64,000 nt of DNA from Streptomyces albireticuli (GTDB lineage: Bacteria > Actinomycetota > Actinomycetes > Streptomycetales > Streptomycetaceae): the NCBI RefSeq assembly GCF_002192455.1, contig NZ_CP021744.1, forward strand, positions 7,030,501 through 7,094,500, given 5' to 3'. The notes below the pieces were generated by a model. The model did not search any database, was not told the origin of the DNA, and saw only the letters and a list, made by a program, of their open reading frames with translations. The position numbers and the translations under genes were made by a program. Shown piece after piece: positions 58,357 through 64,000 of this stretch. The first letter of the stretch is position 1; each line of letters opens with the position of its first letter.

Positions 58357-59368
58357 GCCGGTGAACGCCTCCCCGCCCAGCGGGGCGTCCGAGTGCGCCC
58401 CGGCCCGTGGAGTCGGCCGGCGGCGGCTGTTGCGGGGGGCCGGGGCGGTGGCCGCCGCGGCCGGTACGGGCGCCGCCGCGGGCGGTCTGCTCGGCGCGCG
58501 CGTCGGGAAGGAAAGCGGCGCGCACGGGAAGCGGCCCACCTTCCTCCTCGTGCACGGTGCCAACAGCAACGCCTACGCCTTCGCCCCGTTGATCGCCGCC
58601 CTCACCCTGGAGGGCCACCGCGCGCTCGCCGTCGACCTCCCCGGCCACGGAGCACAGGCGAACTTCCCGCCCTCCTACCAGGCACCGCAGGACCTGGCCG
58701 CGTTCACGAACGCGCCGTCACCCGTCCTCTCCAGGACGTCCCTTGAGGACAACGCCCGCCACGTCGCGGGCGTCGTGCGCCGCCTCGCCCGGCAGGGCCC
58801 GGTCGTCCTGGTCGGCCACAGCATGGGCGGCGCCACGATCACCAGAGTGGGCAATCAGGTGCCCGACGCGATAGCCCGGCTGGTGTACCTGTCGGCGTTC
58901 TGCTGCGTCCGGATACGCAGCGTCCTCGACTGCTTCCTGGTGCCGGAGGGGAGGGCGACGCTGCTCCCCACCATCCCGAGCGTCGGCGATCCCGAGCGAA
59001 CCGGTGTGCTCCGTAACAACTGGCGTTCGGCGGACGCCGGCTTCGTCGCCAAGGCGAAGGCCGCCTTCGCGGCGGACTACAGCGACACGGCCTTCCGCAA
59101 CGCGCTCAACACCTTCGAGCCGGACGAATCGGCCTCGCTCATCCGTGACGACGCCCGCGGCCACCCGGCGACGTGGGGCCGCGTACCCCGCAGTTACCTG
59201 CGCTTCACCCTCGACCGCAGCATCCCGCTCGCCCTCCAGGACCGGATGATAAAGGAGGCCGACGCGGCGACTCCCGGCAACCGGTTCGACGTCCGCTCCC
59301 TGCGCGCCCCGCACCTGGGGCCCGCCGATCCGGCGCCTCTGGCCGCCGCCCTCGCGGGACTGGCGTGA
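58349..59368 (+). CDS. Secreted alpha/beta hydrolase with Tat-like signal
   Basis: A 339-aa hydrolase. The N-terminus GVGRRRLLRGAGAVAAAAGT contains a twin-arginine motif. FLLVHGANSNAYAF (oxyanion), the nucleophile in VVLVGHSMGGATI, and a C-terminal region with LQDRMIKEADAATPGN follow. The family (MhpC/salicylate esterase-like) hydrolyses esters or C-C bonds. The usual active-site HTP at the end reads LRAPHLGPADPAP, keeping the His. It is a paralogue of the hydrolase at 63290. GTG 58349 overlaps the previous gene. Probably TetR-controlled. Confidence 0.87.
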   Translation: MPEPVNASPPSGASECAPARGVGRRRLLRGAGAVAAAAGTGAAAGGLLGARVGKESGAHGKRPTFLLVHGANSNAYAFAPLIAALTLEGHRALAVDLPGHGAQANFPPSYQAPQDLAAFTNAPSPVLSRTSLEDNARHVAGVVRRLARQGPVVLVGHSMGGATITRVGNQVPDAIARLVYLSAFCCVRIRSVLDCFLVPEGRATLLPTIPSVGDPERTGVLRNNWRSADAGFVAKAKAAFAADYSDTAFRNALNTFEPDESASLIRDDARGHPATWGRVPRSYLRFTLDRSIPLALQDRMIKEADAATPGNRFDVRSLRAPHLGPADPAPLAAALAGLA

Positions 59369-59420
59369 CGGCAGGCTCCGGCGCGAGCCCGCCGGCACGG
59401 CCCACCGGCCGGCGGCGCGC

Positions 59421-61697
59421 TCAGGCGAACAGCTCGCCGAGCAGCTCGGGGCCGATGGCGATGGGGGCGGGGCGGTAGGCAGGCGGCTGAGTGCCCATCA
59501 GTTCGCGCACCAGGAAGTCCCAGCAGCGCTTGCGGACGTAGGCCAGGCAGTCGATGAACGTGTGCTCGGCGCCGGGGACGATGAGCAGCTCGAAGTCCTT
59601 GTCGGCGGCGATGAACCGGTCGGCCAGCCGCAGCGTCTGGTCCGGGTGCACCTGGTCGTCCATCCCGCCGTGGACGAGCAGCAGCCTGCCCGCCAGCCGG
59701 TCCGCGAGGTCCACGTTGGACGTACGGGCCCAGGCCTCCGGATTGCCGGCGCCGTCGTAGGTCTCCACGAAGCCCAGGTTGAAGCAGGGGGCGTCGTGCG
59801 AGCCGGAAAGGGCGACTCCGGCCTTGTACACCTTGGGGAAGTCCAGCATCGCCCGCGCGGCGGCGAACCCGCCTCCGGAGTGGCCGAACGCGCCCACCCG
59901 GTCCAGGTCCATCCACGGCCGGGTCCTGGCCAGCTGCCGCAGCGCCGCGACGTGGTCGGCCAGGCCGCCCGCGTCGGCCAAGTGACCGTAGGAGGCATCA
60001 TGGAAGGACTTGCTCCGCCCCGGGGTGCCTCGGCCGTCGACCGCTATCACCACGAAGCCCAGCGCCGCGAGGGGTTCCGCGTCGAGGCCCATTCCACCGG
60101 GGTCGAAGCACGGGGCGACCCGGTTGACCTGCGGGCCGGGGTAGACGTTGTCCACCACCGGGTAGCGCCGTGCGGGGTCGAAGCCGTGCGGCCGGTACAG
60201 CACCCCGTAGATGTCCGTCACCCCGTCGGCGGCCTTGACGCGGAACCGCTCCGGCGGCGTCCAGCCGGTGGCCGTGAGCTTGCCGATGTCGGCGCGCTCC
60301 AGCTCGACCAGCACCCGCCCGGTCCAGTCACGGACCGTCGTCACCGGCGGGGTGCCGACGGTGGACGCGGAGTCGATGAAGTACTCCTGGCCTTCCGGCA
60401 CGGTGACGACGTGGTCCAGTTCGTCGTCCGTGACCCTGGCGAAGCCGGAGCCGTCCAGACCGGCCCGGCACACCGTGCGCCGGTACGGATCCTCGTCGAC
60501 CAGCCCGGTGGCGGTGAAGTACACCATCCGCTCGGCCTCGTCGACGCGCAGGATCTGCCGCACCGTCCACGGGCCGGAGGTGACCTGCCCGAGCAGCGCG
60601 CCGGTGCGCAGGTCGTACCGGTAGAGGTGACCCCAGCCGTCCCGCTGCGAGTACCACAGCACCTCGCCGTCCAGCACGCGCACGATCGGCGGCTCGTACA
60701 TCCAGGGGTTGGGCTCGACACGGGTGGCCCCGCTCTCGCTCAGCACCGTGGTGACCTCACCGGTGGCCGGGTCCAGCCGGTGGAGGGTGAGTGTGCGCGA
60801 GTCGCGCGGCCGGCCCAGGTAGTACACCGCCGAGCCGTCCGGGGCCCACCACGCCCACTTGCTCGTGATCGGCGACATCATCGGCATGAGCAGCGGCTCG
60901 GCCCGCGCGCGGACCACCGTGTCCTCGGCGACGTCCAGCACCACCAGCTCGGCCAGCGGCATGTGCTCGTCCCCCGCGTAGGCGTACCGCTGGGTGCGCG
61001 GGAGGGGCGCGCCGCCGTCGGCGGGCCCGGCCTCCACGAGGTGTGTCCGCCGGACGTCGCGCTCGTCGGTCCGGTGCGCCAGCACCTTCGTCGAGTCGGG
61101 CGACCAGGCCACCGCGGGCGGCAGGTGCGGCAGGCCGATCTTGCGCAGCAGGGTGCCGTTGCTCGTGCAGTCGGGGCCGGAGCCGTACCGGTGACCGGGC
61201 TCGCCGTCGGTGGTCAGCGGCCACTCGCGGCCGTCGGACAGCGAGCGTGCCCACAGGTCGTACCCGCGCCGGGACACCGCGACCTTCTTGTCGGGCGAGG
61301 GCACCTCCAGCGGGTTGCCCGGCGGCGTGAACCCGGCCCGCTCGCAGGCGTAGCCGTCCAGACGGCAGCGCCAGTACTCGCCGAACGCGTGGAACTCCAC
61401 GGCGTCCCCCACCAGTTCGACGGCCAGGAACGGCAGGGCCTCGGGGTCGACCCGCTGTCCGGAGGCGGCGGCCAGTGCGGCGGCGAGAAGAGTGTGGTCG
61501 AAGGCCGGCTCCCGGGTGCCCTCCGCCGGGTCGACGAGCACGAACCGCCTTCCGACGCCGTTGCTCACCCCGTACCAGAAGCGCGCGCCTCCGTCGATCC
61601 ACTGCGGCCGGACCTTGTCGCCCATGACGAGCTCGCCGGGGCGGGCGGGGCGGCGGAGGAGCTGCTCCGCCGCCTGGTAGTGCTGAGTGGTGCTCAT
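59421..61697 (-). CDS. S9-family prolyl oligopeptidase/dipeptidyl peptidase
   Basis: A 758-aa serine peptidase. The N-terminal two-thirds is a beta-propeller with repeated strands (VAWSPDSTKVLAHRTDE, WAWWAPDGSAVYYLGRP, YSQRDGWGHLYRYDL), as in DPP IV. The catalytic domain has the nucleophile in GAFGHSGGGFAA, the Asp in LVHGGMDDQVHPDQT and the His in VPGAEHTF. No signal peptide, so cytoplasmic. It removes N-terminal dipeptides or cleaves at Pro. ATG 61697. Not obviously linked to neighbours. Confidence 0.92.
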   Translation of the reverse strand: MSTTQHYQAAEQLLRRPARPGELVMGDKVRPQWIDGGARFWYGVSNGVGRRFVLVDPAEGTREPAFDHTLLAAALAAASGQRVDPEALPFLAVELVGDAVEFHAFGEYWRCRLDGYACERAGFTPPGNPLEVPSPDKKVAVSRRGYDLWARSLSDGREWPLTTDGEPGHRYGSGPDCTSNGTLLRKIGLPHLPPAVAWSPDSTKVLAHRTDERDVRRTHLVEAGPADGGAPLPRTQRYAYAGDEHMPLAELVVLDVAEDTVVRARAEPLLMPMMSPITSKWAWWAPDGSAVYYLGRPRDSRTLTLHRLDPATGEVTTVLSESGATRVEPNPWMYEPPIVRVLDGEVLWYSQRDGWGHLYRYDLRTGALLGQVTSGPWTVRQILRVDEAERMVYFTATGLVDEDPYRRTVCRAGLDGSGFARVTDDELDHVVTVPEGQEYFIDSASTVGTPPVTTVRDWTGRVLVELERADIGKLTATGWTPPERFRVKAADGVTDIYGVLYRPHGFDPARRYPVVDNVYPGPQVNRVAPCFDPGGMGLDAEPLAALGFVVIAVDGRGTPGRSKSFHDASYGHLADAGGLADHVAALRQLARTRPWMDLDRVGAFGHSGGGFAAARAMLDFPKVYKAGVALSGSHDAPCFNLGFVETYDGAGNPEAWARTSNVDLADRLAGRLLLVHGGMDDQVHPDQTLRLADRFIAADKDFELLIVPGAEHTFIDCLAYVRKRCWDFLVRELMGTQPPAYRPAPIAIGPELLGELFA

Positions 61698-61736
61698 GTG
61701 GTGTTCCTCTACGTTCTGTACGGGCTGCGGGCGGAT

Positions 61737-62405
61737 TTACAGGCTGCGGGCGGTGATGTCGCCGTAGGCGGTGGTCGCGTGGATGGTCAGGCCGGCGGCG
61801 CCCCCGGCGTTCTGAAGGGCGTTGTGGATGCGGCCGTAGGTGGTGCCTGCGTCGAGGGAGGCGGAGACGCCCCGGGCGGCGTCGATCGAGATCCCGCCGG
61901 CCTCGGTGCGCAGTTCGACCGTGCCACGGACGGCCTCGGCGATACGGATGTCGCCCTTCTGGGTGCTGACCTGCGCGTCGCCGCCCAGGCGGCCGACCAC
62001 GACGTCGCCCGCCAGGAGCGTGAGGCGGGCGCTCGCGGCCTCGTCGATCTTCACCGAGCCCTGCGCGCCCTCGAAGGCGACGTCGCCGAGCCGCCCGACA
62101 CCCCGGAACTCGGCCGCGGCCGCCTTCGCCTCGACGCGGGAACCGGCGGGCAGCTGCACCGTCACCTCGACCGACCCCGAACCACCCAGGACCCGGTTCC
62201 TCACCGGCGCACCCTCCACCCGCAGGACACCGTCGGCGAACACGACCTCGACCTGCTCCGCGGCCTTCACGTCACGGCCGTTGGAGACGTCCGCCGGAAG
62301 GACCTCGACCGTGGTGTCGGCCCGGTCGGCGGCGATGAAGCGGATGCGCCCGGCGGGGATGTCCAGGACGGCGGCGATCGGGGCGGCGGTGGCGAACTTC
62401 TGCAT
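61737..62405 (-). CDS. DUF4097-family beta-helix (adhesin-like) protein
   Basis: A 222-aa protein composed of short repeated strands: EVTVQLPAGSRVEAKAAAAE, GDVAFEGAQGSVKIDEAASA, AQVSTQKGDIRIAEAVRGTV, GLTIHATTAYGDITARSL. This is the right-handed beta-helix of DUF4097 proteins. No signal peptide. In Streptomyces these are usually controlled by small regulators and sit next to ABC transporters, but neither is adjacent here. ATG 62405 follows GAAGGAAG. The region upstream holds an array of repeated motifs. Confidence 0.85.
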   Translation of the reverse strand: MQKFATAAPIAAVLDIPAGRIRFIAADRADTTVEVLPADVSNGRDVKAAEQVEVVFADGVLRVEGAPVRNRVLGGSGSVEVTVQLPAGSRVEAKAAAAEFRGVGRLGDVAFEGAQGSVKIDEAASARLTLLAGDVVVGRLGGDAQVSTQKGDIRIAEAVRGTVELRTEAGGISIDAARGVSASLDAGTTYGRIHNALQNAGGAAGLTIHATTAYGDITARSL

Positions 62406-62452
62406 GATGACTTCCTTCGGTTCCGGTCGGCGTTTCCGACAACGCAAAAGCT

Positions 62453-62580
62453 ACGTTGCGTTCAAGGAACCAGCAACATCTTCGTTGCACACAAACATCA
62501 TTCATGCAGGTCAGAGGCATGAAATCATTGCAATGATCTGATGTCTAACGCAACGTCAATCGCTGTTTCGTTGCAATGAT
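62453..62580. promoter_or_regulatory. Array of inverted and direct repeats upstream of the DUF4097 gene
   Basis: ACGTTGCGTT (62453-62462) and its exact complement AACGCAACGT (62547-62556) bracket a perfect 14-bp palindrome ATCATTGCAATGAT (62524-62537). TTGCAATGAT recurs at 62571-62580, and CGTTGCA-type half-sites occur in between. The patch is AT-rich for this genome and should bind a regulator cooperatively. The rest of the 62406-62784 gap contains no gene. Confidence 0.68.
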
Positions 62581-62784
62581 GTGAGGGTGAACGCTATGCC
62601 GGGGCTGCTGGGCGGACGTCGAGCGGAAGCGTGATGCCGAGGGGGTGTCGGGATGTTCTCGCTGCTCAGCGCGGCAGTCGTCACTCGAATGGTGCATCCG
62701 GTGCGACGGGGGCGAAGGTCGCTCGTACGGTTGTGGGTCCAGATGGGCGCTTGTCGAACATCTGATCCCCTCATGGAGGTCACC

Positions 62785-63126
62785 ATGAACCGTCATCGAA
62801 CCCTCACCCTCGCAGCGGCCCCCATTGCCCTGCTGATCGGCCTGGCGGCCCCGGCGGCCGCCGCGGACGACCCGGTGTCGAGCACCCCCAAGACCCCGCG
62901 AGCGGTCTGCGACAAGCCGGCGAACGACGCCGTCCTCACCGCCGAGGAAGGCATCGCGCTCAGGCAGTGCAGCAGGGCCCAGGCCGCCCCCAAGACCTGG
63001 CACTGGATGGGCAACTACGGGTCGGTCTACGACGTGGCCAACGCCGCCAACGGCGGTGGGATCGGTGCCGGTGAGGTCATCACGCAGTACCTCAACGGGC
63101 TGTACCCGACGTTCATGTTCTACTGA
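62785..63126 (+). CDS. Small secreted protein (113 aa)
   Basis: ATG 62785 after GGAGGTCACC, a strong ribosome site. Signal peptide (TLTLAAAPIALLIGLAAPAA, cleavage after AAA). The mature part, about 85 residues, has two cysteines (RAVCDKP, LRQCSRA), and KTWHWMGNYGSVYDVANAANGGG with an aromatic C-terminus YPTFMFY. I do not recognise the family. It could be a small antimicrobial or surface protein; no immunity gene is evident nearby. Confidence 0.75.
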   Translation: MNRHRTLTLAAAPIALLIGLAAPAAAADDPVSSTPKTPRAVCDKPANDAVLTAEEGIALRQCSRAQAAPKTWHWMGNYGSVYDVANAANGGGIGAGEVITQYLNGLYPTFMFY

Positions 63127-63161
63127 CCGCGGTCGGCAGAACACACACGGCCGGGCAGCGA

Positions 63162-63198
63162 CCGTCGACCGCACGCCGTCATGGCGTGCGGTCGACGG
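63162..63198. terminator. Strong hairpin between convergent genes
   Basis: A perfect 16-bp stem (63162-63177 with 63183-63198) and a 5-base loop GTCAT lie between the secreted-protein gene and the convergent hydrolase gene. Confidence 0.8.
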
Positions 63199-63289
63199 GT
63201 GTGCGGCGGCCGTGCGGGGTCCGCGGACGGGCGGCCGGCACCGGGCCGATGAGGCTAGAAGCCGCCCGGCAAGGTGCGAGGCCCGCTGC

Positions 63290-64000
63290 TCACGGCAGCA
63301 GGGCGGCGGCGAGTTCGTCGGGCCGGGTGGCGAACGGGGTGTGGCTGCCGGGGAGGGTGCGTACGGTGAACGGTTCGCCGGGCACGGCCCGGTCGGCTTC
63401 CCTGACCATGAGGTCCTGCACGGCCGGTGTCAGCGCCCGGTCGTCCGCGCAGCGCAGGAAGGTCCGGGGTATCCGTCCCCACCGCGGGGACGTCAGCGTG
63501 ACCGGCGTGGTGACGAGCGTCAGCGGCAGGTCGGTGCTCAGCGCCGAACGCCAGCGGGCGAAGCGGTCCGGCGGGGTGTCCTGGTAATGGGTCCGGCGCA
63601 GTTCCTCGACGTAGGCGGGGTCAGGTGAGAACGGGTTGATCCGCACGGCACCCAGCTTCCCGGGGTCGCCGACGGTGAGGCCCTGTCCTCGTGCCGTGGC
63701 GTTCTCGGGCGACTCGACGTAGTCGGAGAACCGCGGCCGTCCGGCGGGGACGAAGGCCGACAGGTAGACGAGGGCGTCGACGAGTTCGGGTGCCCGTTCG
63801 GCGGCCAGTGACGCGGGGCCGCCGCCCGCGCTGTGCGCCACGAGCACGACACGACGGTAGTGCGGGCGGACCTGACGCAGCGTGCGGAGCACGGCCTCGG
63901 CGCAGTCGTCCATCGTCACGGTGGCGAGCGGGGACCTCTCGGTCGACAGGCCCGGCTGGCCGGGCAGGAGGTATCCGGTGGGCAGGGGTGCGTCGAAGCC
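63290..64000 (-). CDS. Alpha/beta hydrolase (5' end outside window)
   Basis: The frame is open from the window end to a stop at 63290. It shows FDAPLPTGYLLPG, then VVLVAHSAGGGPASLAAERA (nucleophile Ser), LVYLSAFVPAGRPRF and a catalytic His in LPGSHTPFATRPDELAAAL. It shares with the hydrolase at 58349 the phrases VYLSAF, a PR(T/S)(F/Y)LR stretch, MxxEAD and PGxxFxVRxL, so the two are paralogues about 4 kb apart. The annotated start near 63919 would cut the oxyanion strand, so the true start lies beyond 64000. Confidence 0.85.
   Translation of the reverse strand, partial: GFDAPLPTGYLLPGQPGLSTERSPLATVTMDDCAEAVLRTLRQVRPHYRRVVLVAHSAGGGPASLAAERAPELVDALVYLSAFVPAGRPRFSDYVESPENATARGQGLTVGDPGKLGAVRINPFSPDPAYVEELRRTHYQDTPPDRFARWRSALSTDLPLTLVTTPVTLTSPRWGRIPRTFLRCADDRALTPAVQDLMVREADRAVPGEPFTVRTLPGSHTPFATRPDELAAALLP

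Noticed and set aside
59562..62522. 986-codon open frame antisense to the S9 peptidase and DUF4097 genes
   Set aside because: Low-complexity Gly/Val/Arg sequence caused by high third-position GC in the true genes.
1..64000. CRISPR arrays, tRNA or rRNA genes, intact IS elements
   Set aside because: No regularly spaced repeats, no cloverleaf-like sequence and no transposase or integrase with terminal repeats were recognised by eye.

Overview
The window is very GC-rich, gene-dense actinobacterial DNA, with frequent GTG and one TTG start, GGAGG-type ribosome sites and many short overlaps. It is almost certainly from a Streptomyces chromosome. A secreted transglutaminase closely resembling the Streptomyces mobaraensis enzyme, and a small secreted protein resembling that species' papain inhibitor, point to the former Streptoverticillium group. 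No rRNA, tRNA, CRISPR array or intact insertion sequence was seen.

Layout. (1) 1-1.8 kb: the C-terminus of a possible siderophore synthetase and a SpoIIE-type phosphatase. (2) 2.2-13.5 kb: a terpenoid gene cluster holding three cytochromes P450, a wax-ester-synthase-like acyltransferase, a geranylgeranyl diphosphate synthase, a class II diterpene cyclase and a convergent class I terpene synthase. Remains of a second prenyl synthase and of a Crp-like regulator lie inside it. The expected flow is GGPP, class II cyclisation, class I ionisation, P450 oxidation and possibly acylation. Both cyclases carry altered metal or acid motifs (DADST and EDQID). (3) 13.8-19.1 kb: a compact regulated module of a WYL regulator, a radical SAM protein, two VOC proteins and a 14-TM exporter, with three copies of a CAATAGG-N11-CCTATTG operator. 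(4) 19.1-23.4 kb: a small secreted-protein gene broken by a 5-bp repeat, a TauD-type dioxygenase, an aldo/keto reductase, a decayed stretch with a GGDEF relic, and a thioredoxin-fold protein without CxxC.

(5) 23.8-41.2 kb: an island of secreted proteins. It has four ricin-type lectins (two with a shared extra domain), a serine hydrolase under a likely iron box, a protein made of three exact 69-residue repeats, the transglutaminase, several unknown secreted proteins, the papain-inhibitor-like protein and a family 19 chitinase. Embedded in it is a small metabolic patch (ATP-grasp ligase, 2OG oxygenase, FAD monooxygenase) beside relics of a ketosynthase and a P450. (6) 41.3-54.6 kb: a polyketide locus with one large iterative-looking KS-AT-DH-MT-ER-KR-ACP synthase, a KASIII-like enzyme, an ABC exporter translationally coupled to a Nudix-like protein with a damaged Nudix box, and a P450. 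(7) 54.6-64 kb: an endonuclease/phosphatase-fold protein, a zinc protease, a TetR regulator facing a small membrane protein and a hydrolase across a 28-bp operator, an S9 peptidase, a DUF4097 protein behind an array of repeated sites, a small secreted protein, and a second hydrolase running off the end.

Functions are inferred from motifs and remembered family features; no database search was possible.
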